The position numbers and the translations under genes are program-made. The notes below the pieces were generated by a model. That model was not told the DNA's origin. It made no database searches and saw only the letters and a list, made by a program, of their open reading frames with translations. A stretch of DNA of 24,168 nt from Podochytrium sp. JEL0797 (Eukaryota; Chytridiomycota; Chytridiomycetes; Chytridiales; Chytriomycetaceae), in the NCBI GenBank assembly GCA_027596195.1, contig JADGJG010000320.1, positions 1 to 24,168 of the forward strand, in the 5' to 3' direction. Each line of letters opens with the position of its first letter. The stretch's first letter is position 1. Shown one piece after another: positions 1-10,900 of this stretch.

Positions 1-76
1 AACTGTATGAACGCGTTTTCAAAATGCAAATACAGGAGAGTGGCGTGCAAAACATTGAGTCTATTACTCTTCTCTA
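1..76. other. Short flank beyond the RIC1 stop
   Basis: This stretch lies 3' of the minus-strand RIC1 stop codon and should contain its 3' UTR. I see no reading frame, RNA gene or repeat in it. An exact AATAAA on the minus strand is not apparent, so the cleavage signal is probably a variant or lies outside the window. Confidence 0.4.
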
Positions 77-3000
77 TTAATCCATCCACCTCTCCACCCT
101 TTCCACCAACTCTTCATACCCCAACGACGCGGCCCGCATCACCTCTTTCCAACGCTCTCCTTCCTCCTCCCTCTCGTCGGAATCTGCAGCCAACAACCCC
201 GCAATCGCTTGCACGTCAAACACGAGACTAAACAACAGGAGAGCCCAAGGTGTCGCGTTGGCGTTCGCAGCGCTTGTCGCCAAGAATCTGGTTCGTAGCA
301 GAGGGATCAGTCAGCAATGCAAAAGCAGAAGTTTAGAAACTTACTTGATTTCCTCAAACACAACCGAACCCAACATCGACCGACTCGGTTCCACGCGCGC
401 CGATTTGGGTCCTCCCGCAGCAACACGGGTCACGGCGGTCATATCCAAACGCAGAGGACTCTTGGCAGCCGCGGAAGAAGCGGGCGCGGGAAGCAGTGTA
501 GAGCGCAAGTTCATGGGCGGCAGACTTTGTCGTTTCCCGCGACGTGCGTGCATCCCTTGCGTTTCTTGGCCATAGTATTCCGGATACGAGAGATCAAACT
601 GATCATGGAGAGTCGCAAAGGCAAGGGACCAGTCCGAAACGTGCGGTGCGTGTTCCCTGTTTTTTTTAAGCGATGCCAAACCCCCCTTATTAGAACACGC
701 GGAAATCGGGGAATCTATTTACCGTTCCTTTTTCCACCAAGCATCCAAAGGAATCGAAAACAGTTTTGAAAACTGGCCCAACGCGCGGATTCGGTATTCG
801 ATCAAGAGTTTGCGCGCGTGCGTGTTGACAACGATTTCAAGATGGAACTGGAATTTTGGTGTGCGATTAATTCAAATTTTGGATTAGTATGCTGGCGACT
901 TACGGTGTTGGAAGACGGATCCACTGGCGAGGTTCTGCATTGAACGGAAAGGTTAAGCGAGTCGAGAGGAAGCTTTGTGTCAAGGGACAAAATAAAAACG
1001 CTCACAGCTTCTCGGGAGACTTGAGCGCATTCCCTATGGGTGCTGGATCCAAGTTCAACCGCTCCGTCGAGACTCTCAACGCGTGCACCATTTCGTCGGA
1101 ATATCCTGTATCCATTCCTCCTTCAGCCGCGAAATAATTGCGAGCAAGTTTTTTGAACACTCACCATCGATTGATTTGTAGAATCGAATCAATTCTTTGG
1201 CAGTCTCGAAGTTCACAAAAGCGTATCAAGACACGCACAATCATCGCATAGAAATATTGTTACCTTGAAGTCGCTCAAATCCAACGCCCTCTGCAGCAAA
1301 GCTTCGGCAAACTTGGTTGAAATATGGCAGAAAAGCATCAGATACAGTAAAGCGACCCCGCCGAAACCTCACCTTCACACTAACAGACGTTGACTCCAAC
1401 GTCTGAATAATAATCAAATACGAAGTCGCCGTGCGGAGATATCCCAGCTTCAAGCACTCCTACACGCAGGAGGTTTAGCAAATGCAACAAGAAAATACGC
1501 GGAGTCCGCCGAAGCAGGATTACTTGGAATTACCTCGAACAAAGTCTGCGGTTCACCCACCACCTCGAAAAAGTACTTCCAAATCGACACGTCCGATTTT
1601 CGCGCGCATTGCGCCACGATATCGAGGAAACTCGGGAATCGTTCGAGAAATTCAATCACGTCGGGTAAGAGAGCTCCTGTCAGTTGGTTAGATTCGTGCA
1701 CGAAAGAAAAAACGATCGCAACGCAAATCACCTGTTCTTGACCCGATTTTCGAATCCGCCTCCTGCTCCAACACATTATGCAACAGCATTTCGAGTGAAT
1801 GCGAAAAGTAGTTGAGGTGTTGGTAATGACAAATGAAGTCAAACGCGGCATCAGGGGACTTTGCTTTCAAAAAGAATCGGAGGATCGCGTCTAAAAACAG
1901 TTGACTCTGTCAAGGTTGAACAGTTAATTCCGAGTGATCCACACAAAGTCGAGGATACCTCCGCTGCAGGTCTATAAAGAATGCACTGTGCTGCCATATT
2001 CGTTGAAATCCCTGATTCGAGTCCAAAAATCAACCCGCGCGAAAACATGATGGCTGCGAAAAAGAAGAATTCAGTCCAGAAAAATACGCTCAAAAGCACC
2101 CGAGTCGTTACATAGAGGATAAAACGGCATCTCCACTTGAATCTGATTCTCGCGCGTATACCGATACCCCACTGCGCCCTCCTGTTCCTGCACGACCCAA
2201 ATCTGCAACCCATCGTGCCCAAACGCCCACAACGTCTGCTTCAACCCACATTCTCCCCGCGAGACCCAAAAGAATTCAATTTTTTCGGCGATGGGCGTGT
2301 GTTCCCAGGTTCCTGTCGTCTGTTGGTTTCGGGGAATTTCATTGTTGGCAGACTCTAAGTTACAAGTTCAATTAAACCTTTTCAGAGAGCATGCTGAGAG
2401 ATCCCGAGTGGAGGAGCAAGATGCTGTCTTGAACCACGCCGTGACTGTTTTCGAACGGGTTCCAAGCGAGGGACTGGATCGCGTCAATATGGTGTACGAC
2501 CGAGTCAAGCAGAATTTGTTGCCGCAGTTCAAGCGTCACTCCAGACTCTTTAAGAAAATAATAAATAAATTAGGAATGCAACGAAAAGCAAACCCTGGCT
2601 CGAGAACGGAGTGTTACCAGATTGGACAATCATGAATCGCCGCAGCACATTGTCTTCCATCAAACTCACGACCGTAGGACCCACGTTCGTCATGGTGACC
2701 ACGGGGACGGCAACTGATTCAATGTACAAGCATTTCAAGTCCAAGTTGGCTTCGCGCGAGAAAATGCGAATCTGCAGGAGGTGGAGTGCACCATTCAGCA
2801 CACCAAGCTCAACAGAAAGAGTTTTATCGTTACCTGAAATCCCGGATTCACGAGATCTTCGGTCGCCGCGACAATCATGGTCTCAAACCAAAACAATCCG
2901 CCGTCCACAGAAAAACTCTGCTCCTGCACTTCGTTTCCAAACAGTTTCCACCTTCCTGTGGGGATATTATAGTGGGCGAGTCCGCGCGTGCCGGCAATGG

Positions 3001-4912
3001 CAATGAATGTGCCAGTCGAATCGATGGTCGCGTACTAATTGCCTAGATGAGCGGGCGACAAACAACGCGAGAAATGAGAGACAACACCTGAATCGGCCAA
3101 TTGGAAGCCATATAAATAACAGGTACTTGAACGGAATCCCATAGCGTCATGTCCAAACTGATTGCATCCAAACCGTCGTTGCTGCAGTCGCGAATCAAGA
3201 GACGGTCGTCTCCCACCAAGAAAATGTTGGAAACGTTATCCTGTGAAGGAAATTTCGATTATTACGCATATTTGACACGACGGAAACGTGCACGCGAACG
3301 AACCAGGTTTTGACAGGTGATGAGCGGGGATTGGAGGAATTTCAGGGCGTATAAATCTGGTAGCAGCGTTAATTTTAAATATAGAGCTCTATGCAATCAA
3401 GGAAATAGAGAATCACCTTGCTCCGTTTCAGACGAAGAATGCAGAATGAGCTCGAACCCGCCGGCACCCCAAAACAAGCTCTCGACGCCAAAAAAGTAAT
3501 TATCGATGCGAGGATCACTTCTGTGTCGTTCGCTCGTGTCAGTATCCGATGTGAAAGCAACAAAACAGATTCTCATACAAATCGTCCTGGACATTCTCGA
3601 GGCTCGATTGAAACAAAAGCTTGCCAAACGCGCTCCATATCGAAACACCGCCAGTTTTCCAACCGACAGCAAGGGCGCTTCCGTTGGGAGTCCATTCCAT
3701 TGAAGAAACTGCTCCAATTTTACCGCTTTGTCCAGGACCCACGACCAAATCATGCGAATGCAACACCTCTTGGTGATCGGCGGAAAGAGAGTGAATCTCA
3801 ACGCGTCCTCTGAGTAGAAAAATTGTTATGACACGTCGTTGAGAAGGGCAAAAAGTATTCACTTTGAGTCTCCCACAGCAATCCACAGAAATCTCGCGTT
3901 GACGGCCACACACGTGGCCGGTGAGATGCCAGACGACGCAGTATCATGAAAACACATTCCGGCCCAAGTATAAATCAGCTCCTGGTCGTTCTCGACATGA
4001 TTGTTTTCGAGCTCATCCACTTCTTCCGTTCGTTGCGCCACAAACGCGTTTCCGGCGCTGTCGATCCACGCAAACAGTTCCGATTCGGTGACGGTGATAT
4101 TCGAGATGGCTGAATAATGCCTGAATCAGAACATGGGCTTTCGAATATCCATGGCAAAGTGTACCGAAATTGCGATCTTTCAAAAACGCCAACTCCGACA
4201 ACGCGATGGTGTCGAATTCGTTCAAGATTCCATCCCATGACAATGAAAGAATTGAGGGGGATTCGTTCGTACAGAGCAACACTTCGTTGGGAAGCCCGAC
4301 TCCGCTGAGTTTCGCGAGAAATCAGGTTTCATTGTGTTTTGGTCAAGCCGCTCTCACCAGTTGACTCCCGTGCTGATTTCCAAAGCCATTTTGAAGTGAA
4401 TCGATGCATCCATAATGCCCCTCCCTTCTCCGGGGCCAGGCACAAAGTGGTGTGTTGAATTGAATTGGAATTCGAACGATTTGGACGCCGGAAAGACAAT
4501 CAGGTCGTAAAAGTGCAGGAAGCCCTTTGTGGTCTTAAAGAGCAATTATCGCGTGAGTTTACTATTTGCAGGACAACTGGGAAGCAACGCACAATGACAA
4601 TCAACGAGGTCGAATCTGGTCTCCAAATGACATCGCAGTTCTCGCCGTCTTCTTTGACGGTAACCTCAGCGCGCAGCGACTTTGACAGCAGAACATGTGG
4701 CTGAGAGACAAGTCAGAAGGTGCCAACGACAAGAGATTCCTGACCAGAAGTGTCCAAAGGGAAACGGACCGAGAAGTCACAGAAGCAAACAGCGACCCAT
4801 CAAAAGAAAGCTTCGTCGCCACAATTCGATCTTCGTCTGAATGCGCAGAAAACTGTGACCCTTCTGGTGTGCGCGGTGACAGTCGTTTGGCAGTGCCGTC
4901 GAGAAAAAGCAT
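77..4912 (-). CDS. RIC1: RIC1, Rab6 guanine-nucleotide exchange factor subunit (24 exons, 1159 aa)
   Basis: RIC1 pairs with RGP1 as the exchange factor that activates Rab6/Ypt6 at the Golgi for endosome-to-Golgi retrograde traffic. The start at 4912 gives MLFLDGTAKRL, which fits the family's MYFLxGxxKRL opening. Beta-propeller signatures follow: NCDVIWRPDSTSLIVI near residue 80, EWTPNGSALAVGW and GVSIWSAFGKLL near 318-345, and SNWPI followed by GLAHYNIPTGRWKLFGN near 500. The helical RIC1 domain starts near residue 737 with SQLFLDAILRFFLK, then LNYFSHSLEMLLHNVLEQEA, FLDIVAQCARKSD and YLRTATSYLIIIQTLE. Near 945, VVNTHARKLLIEYRIRALG matches the family's HARxLLxxxRLxxLG motif. The C-terminus (about 1100-1159) matches the last helical segment. 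The protein is shorter than the human one (about 1420 aa), mainly in the linker before the C-terminal block. It shares a 34-bp promoter space with dynein-2. Identification is strong; single splice junctions are hand-called. Confidence 0.9.
77..4912 (-). other. RIC1: Exon map of RIC1
   Basis: Exons on the minus strand, read 5' to 3': 4912-4745, 4700-4593, 4533-4358, 4304-4165, 4109-3863, 3809-3579, 3520-3417, 3356-3304, 3240-3088, 3034-2834, 2771-2618, 2547-2378, 2319-2112, 2053-1959, 1906-1732, 1676-1534, 1459-1373, 1311-1264, 1204-1165, 1105-1006, 934-904, 847-723, 656-345, 287-77. They sum to 3480 nt, exactly 1160 codons including TAA. Each intron begins GT and ends AG, and most carry a CTAAC, CTGAC or similar branch motif just before the acceptor. 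The weakest calls are the first donor (GTCAGG), the acceptor at 1205, and the two small exons 1105-1006 and 934-904, which code for poorly conserved linker. Confidence 0.75.
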
Positions 4913-4946
4913 TCGGAAAAACAAATCAACAAAAACAACACTTTCC
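4913..4946. promoter_or_regulatory. 34-bp divergent start-codon spacer (RIC1 / dynein-2)
   Basis: Only 34 bp separate the RIC1 ATG (minus, 4912) from the dynein-2 ATG (plus, 4947). The spacer is A-rich on the plus strand, with runs such as GGAAAAACAAATC and CAACAAAAACAACAC. No TATA box is visible. The two 5' UTRs must be extremely short, or each transcript must begin inside the other gene's first exon, so that core promoter elements lie in coding DNA. The assignment as a shared promoter is inferred from position. Confidence 0.55.
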
Positions 4947-7900
4947 ATGGAAGACTGGATTGAAAAGGTGGTCGACATCCACCTCGGATCATCGCATACA
5001 CATGCCGCAATTACAAAGCTGCTTGATTCGAGCGAGCTGGCGCGTTTTCTCAACGACGAGGACGCGAATATAACGTCCTTGTACATTTCAAAACAACCGG
5101 TATGCGAATCGATCTCGCGCGCGTCAAGACCGCCTGATCTAACCATATACAATTAGAACAACGATCTGAAGGTCTATTTGGACATCAACATTGAGCAAAG
5201 CGTCCTGTCGAACCACTCGATCGTTTTGACAAAACAACCCGGGCGTGTTGTCAGTGACCCATCTGAAATCGCAATCACGCCTTTCTCGGGAACCTCTCCA
5301 GAGACGGCATTGTGCCAATTAATTCATGACGTGTTTGTTCCATTGCTCAGGTTTGTTTCCCATTCCTTTTCTCAGTTTCTTTCTAAACTCGATCATTATA
5401 GAAATTCTCGCTGCAACATTAAAGATAAATCGCGTAATTTGTTATCCGACTTGGATGCGAGTTTGACTTCGGAGCTTGGACGAACGGGTAATTTGGCTGC
5501 GTTTTGTTCATTATTTCTGATTCGAGAATTCAGTCGTTCCCGATAATGACGTTTCTGCAATTATTACTATTGCCGATGAGCTGAAGTATTGGGAGAAGCG
5601 TGCGGAGAGTGGCCAGGTTCGAGTTGTGTTTGTTTTCTGTCAGCGCTCTTGACATGTTTTGATTCAGGGCCGCGAGCGCGAACGATCAAGTTTCTTGAAA
5701 GATACTGTCAAGAGCTTGATTCTGGAGCTTGAATATGCCAAGTAAGTTGCTCTTTAACGCGTTCGAGATTCTTTGCTAAAATTATCTTCAGCTCCGTACC
5801 ACTTGTTGAATTGGGCGACATCGCCGAAAAAATCCAAGATGGCCTGGATGATATTTGGTACGCATTTCCATTCACCAATTTCCCTGAGGGCAATGATTTA
5901 ATTTTTTGAGTTATTTCAAGGCGTCAGAAACTTTACGCGCCATATTTACAACCAAGAATGGATCGTTTGATGTGCACGCTCTGCGATAAAATGATAGAAA
6001 TTATTCGTTCGAAACTCAAACCAGCGCTGAACTCGAACGAGTCGTTCTCAAAGGTGGGAGAATTTGTGCCAACCCTGTGATTCTAATACCCAGCCAGATC
6101 AAGGATGAAATCAGATCAGCGACTCAAGTCTGCGACCGCGTAAATGAAGTCCTCGGGTCTCTAACTGTTCGGTTTTGGCCGCATTTCGGACCGCATCCTT
6201 GGATTGGCGAGAAATTTGAGTCTGTGAACCTCACCAAATTTATGATTCGTTTGAATGAGGTGAGCTATTCGGCAAGAACGCTCATTCAGCTAACACTGCT
6301 CAGTTCTATGAGCTCCGATCTTCGCACAACCTGATTTCGCAACTCCTTTCCCCGGAAGAAAGGAAAGAAGTTCAATTTGAGAAAACTCTCAGCTGGCTCA
6401 AGGACGTAGATCCTTTGGACTTGACGGGAGCTCAGTGGGAGGTATTATCACTCACCTAGTATATGTTCGCGTTTGTAATTAGGCTTCTCGGTTTAGACTG
6501 CCTGCCTGCAATACAAAAAATCGCTCGTGCCGTCAGAAAAGATGATTGCCGTCAAACTCAGCCAATTGTTCACATCGATTCAGTCACAGCCCCATCAAAT
6601 GCTCCAAGAGTTTCAAAAATACGGTGACTTGATTCGCCGTGATGTCGTATTCAAGAAATTGAGTGAGTTTGCAAAGTGCGACAAAAGTAATCTAATTCGA
6701 AAACCACAGCCTCGGAACGAGAGGCCATCTTGGGGCAGATTATGGGGAATTTGAAAAACATTAGCGTCGAATTCAAGGACCGGATGACCGATTTGAAGGT
6801 TTGTGCCATTCCTCCACTTTTTTTGATTCATCTTACCGTCTGAACAGAAAAACGAAGTGGAATCGTCGCAGTATGTGCAAATGATTATTTGGCTAAGACA
6901 ATCACTCGCAAAGGTAATAATTTCTTCAAGAGACCCATCACTGACAACCTACTCAGATTGATGAAGCCTCACGCTCCGTCGAAATCTTGTCTCCAAACGA
7001 CACCAACTTTGACGCCATGGCTAGTGACCTCTTCAAAGCCCTCAAAAAGAGCGAAAAAGACCAATTCGCGTCATGGACCGCCTATGTCGAAGAGGTTCTC
7101 GAAAACGACGTGCTCCGCGAACGTTTCCAGTCCGGAAAATTGATGGAAATGAACCAAAAAGATGGATCCCTTCGCGTCAACTTTGACGAATCGCTCGTTT
7201 CGCTTCTTCGTGATGTGAGGCAGTTGATGGGGTTTGGACTCATGGTTCCGCAAAAGATTTTGAAAACGACGGAAACGGCGAGAAAGTATTATCGCTATGG
7301 AATCGTGCTGAAGCAGGTGGCGCATTTCTACAACACGATTCACGAACAGATGTTGCCGTCGCAGTTCATGATGTTGATTGAACCCGCAAAGGCATTCGAA
7401 CGTCTCGTGAAAGATCCGTTGGTGGTTCCGGATCAGAGAAACAAACCGGGTGGAGGGTTTGATTGGAGCGTGCAAGCCAGCGTGGAGGAATATATCAACA
7501 AGTTGCAAACTTCCGCCAATCATTTGACGTCTGAGAATAGGCGTTTGAGAAAATACCACAACCATATTTGCGATATTGTTGTGGGCTTGTTGTCGGTGGA
7601 TTTAGTGAAGCCTCAAACAAAAGGGAAGTGGAAGGAGTCCATCGGATCCATTCGCGGATTGATTTCTTCAGCACAAGAAGGAGGCATCAGAGTGGAGGAT
7701 ACTCTCATTTGGAGAAACCACTGGGATCATCAGTTGTACAAAGCGTTGGAATATCAGGTATTCTAGATTTTTCTTCGCTTTCGATGGCAAGACCTCTAAT
7801 TTTCACTTTCAGTATCGCATGAGTCTCGAAAACTTGAACGAAAATCTGCCCGAAGTCAAAGTAGACATCATTTTCCAACAACAAAAACTCCAATTCAGAC

Positions 7901-10900
7901 CCGCGTTTGAAAACATCAAAGCCAACTATTATCGCGAAATGAAAGCCATCATTAACATGCCGAGCTCGTTCAAAGGGCTAGGTGACACCACCATCTTCTC
8001 TCGAATGGTGGATACGAATTCAGCCTCCCTCGCCATCGTTTACAAAAAGACAGATGAGCTCTTCAACAACCTTCTGGCTGTGCACGACGGATTCAAGGAC
8101 TGGGTTGTCCTAGGAACAGTCGATTTGGAAGAGTTTGTGCAGGAAGCCCTGACGGATGTTTCAGATTGGGAAATGAACTTTCGAATGGTGAAGCAGAAGG
8201 GAAAAGAGGCTGAACAGATTCCATCCATTCTCCAAATCGACTGCATCACAATCTCGACTGCGCCTTTGAAGGCCACCATTGACGATCATTTGCAGCGATT
8301 GTTTGATTGTCTGTTGAGCACGCTTCGGAAATCCGTTGAAGAGCATTTGGCGATTATTGACGACTTTGTAGTCAAGGGGGCGGATGTGTTGAGTAAGCGG
8401 CCGCAGACTCTCGAAGAAATCGGGGAGGCCAACCAGAACCACGAAAAATTGTCGGCCGCGAAAGCGTCCATTGCGCATCATTTCGAAAAGGCGGAAGTGA
8501 AGAATAAGCTCCTCAAGTCTGTTTCGGGTGGAGGTATGGATATTAGCAAAGTTCACACCAAGTGGAGCAAATTGGAGCTCATGCTCGAGAGTCATGAGCT
8601 GGTTATTCGAGAGCAGGTTGAAATGCTCAGAAATGCAATCGACGGAAGAAGGAGCGCGTTTATCTCTGGAATGGACAAGTTTGCCTCGAGATGGAAGCAA
8701 CTGAAACCAAAAATGGAGAGCATCCAAGAAATGAACTACTCCAAGAAGGCAATGACATGCATCCAGGACAGAAAGACCGAATTCGAAGAGCTCCTCTCCG
8801 TAAAGGAGCAGATTGAAATTGATTGCCGCCATTTTGGAATGGACGTTCCCGAGCTGGCCGACATCGAGGCTGTTCAGGCGGATATTTTGCAAGAGGAGAA
8901 AACCTGGTCTTTTTATGCCGAGTACGATAATGCAATCAATGCGGTGATGGCAGAGGATTGGATCTCGTTCCGAGGCAAGGCCAGCAAGTTTGAAGACTTG
9001 CTTCTGGATTGGTTCGACAAAGTCCGAGCGCGCGGGGTGGATCCGTTGACTGTGTTTATTCAGGCACAAATCGACAGCTACAGAGATGTGTTCCCATATT
9101 TCAAGTTTTTGAGAGGAGACTCGTGGATGACTGAGCACTGGGGTGAATTGTTTCGAATCATTTCGATACCCAAAGGCATTTCATTGTCGGAGCTTACGGT
9201 CGGGAACATTGTCGATTGCAAACACTACATCTTGGCAAAAATTGCCGAGATCAAAGATTTGAACGGCCGTGCAAGCGGGGAAGTTGCCATCCGAGAAGCT
9301 TTGCAAGAGTTGGACATGTGGGGAGCTGGGGCTCTATTCTCGCTGAGTGATTACCAGGACGCGAAAGGAAATGCTTTGAAAATCATCAAGGACTGGAAAG
9401 AAACCCTCGCCCAAGTTGGAGACAACCAGTCCTTGCTGCAATCGCTCAAGGATTCCCCATACTACAAAAACTTTGCCGATAAAACGCAGTTGTGGGAGCA
9501 GAAACTGTCTGGCATTGACGAAATTCTTCGAAATCTCAACAGTGTGCAACGAAAGTGGGTCTATTTGGAGCCTATTTTCAATCACGGTGCGCTTCCATCA
9601 GAGCAGTCGAGATTTGCCAGGATCGACGCCGACTTTTGTCGCATCTGTGCCGCCATCGCCAAAGACAATCGCATCGTGTCTGTGCTTACAATCTCGAATA
9701 TTCGAGAAACTCTAACTGCTCTCGTGGATCAATTGGAGAGATGCCAGAAGGCTCTGAACGAATTTTTGGAAGCCAAACGGTCGCGATTCCCTCGCTTTTA
9801 TTTCATTGGCGACGAGGACTTGCTTGAAATCTTGGGTCAAGCTCAGAACCCGAATGTGATTCAATCCCACTTGAAAAAGCTGTTTGCGGGTGTGCACCAA
9901 GTCGAATTTGATGAGAATATCACTTCCATTGTTGCCATGAAGAGTCTCGAAGGCGAGACGGTGAAACTCAAAACTCCTGTGCCGCTATCGCACAACGTGG
10001 AGGCATGGCTGGATACGTTTACAAAAGAGATGCAAAATTCTCTGCGAGAACTGTTGACGGAATGTCTCGCCAAGACGGATATTTTCAAGTTCCCTGCACA
10101 GGTTCTGGAGTTGTCGGAATACATCAACTTTACAGCAGCATGCACGGAGGCCATCAAGAAGAACGCATTGGGCGCGTTGTCGCGTGATTTGAAAATGCAG
10201 CTCGAAAAGTACACGTCTTTCAACAGCATGTCAATTGATGACCCTAAGGAGCGAAAAGTGATGGATATCAAAGTCAAGGGCCTGATTCTGGATGTGATTC
10301 ATTTCATTGACGTTGTGGACCAGCTTCAAAAAGCCGGAGTCACTAGTTTGGCTGACTGGGAATGGCAGCGTCAAGTGAGAATATACTTGGACAAGGACTC
10401 GGCTTCCGGGTGTGTCGTTCGGATGAACGAAGCCGTTTTCAATTACTCGTTTGAATACCAAGGGAACCCACCGAAATTGGTTCACACACCGCTCACGGAT
10501 AAGTGTTATTTGACTTTGACTCAAGCGATGGCGAGTGGATTCGGAGGAAATCCATTTGGGTGAGTTCATCTTTTGTCGCCAAACCCAATTATTTATTTAC
10601 TGACGAGAGCTCCAACACCACAGGCCAGCAGGAACGGGGAAAACGGTAGGGAACGGAAACATGCGCCAAAACGGAACGAATCCATAACTAATTTATATGC
10701 TTTATTCGGAACTTTTAAGGAATCGGTGAAAGCCCTTGGAGTCTTGTTTGGGAGACAGGTGCTCGTTTTCAACTGCGACGAAGGAATCGACTACAAGAGT
10801 ATGGGGCGCATTTTCGTCGGATTGGTCAAATGCGGTGCTTGGGGTTGTAAGTATTTGACTGCCGGATCGATTCGCATTTCCTAACACAGCTGACGGAACA

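Noticed and set aside
4601..4760. An apparent frameshift in RIC1 after SVSLW
   Set aside because: A 44-nt intron (4744-4701) with a CTGAC branch and CAG acceptor restores the conserved frame, so no break is needed.
4695..4946. An 84-codon upstream extension of the dynein-2 first exon
   Set aside because: It lies antisense to the conserved first exon of RIC1, has no dynein similarity, and the family N-terminus fits the ATG at 4947.
8161..9138. A 325-codon open frame on the minus strand
   Set aside because: It is a shadow of the long conserved dynein-2 exon 7813-10559; its residues are His/Leu/Arg-rich with no recognisable domain.
10573..10900. An open frame read straight through the introns around the dynein P-loop
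   Set aside because: It would insert non-dynein residues between GGNPFG and ESVKALG; splicing through the 22-nt exon gives the exact conserved order.
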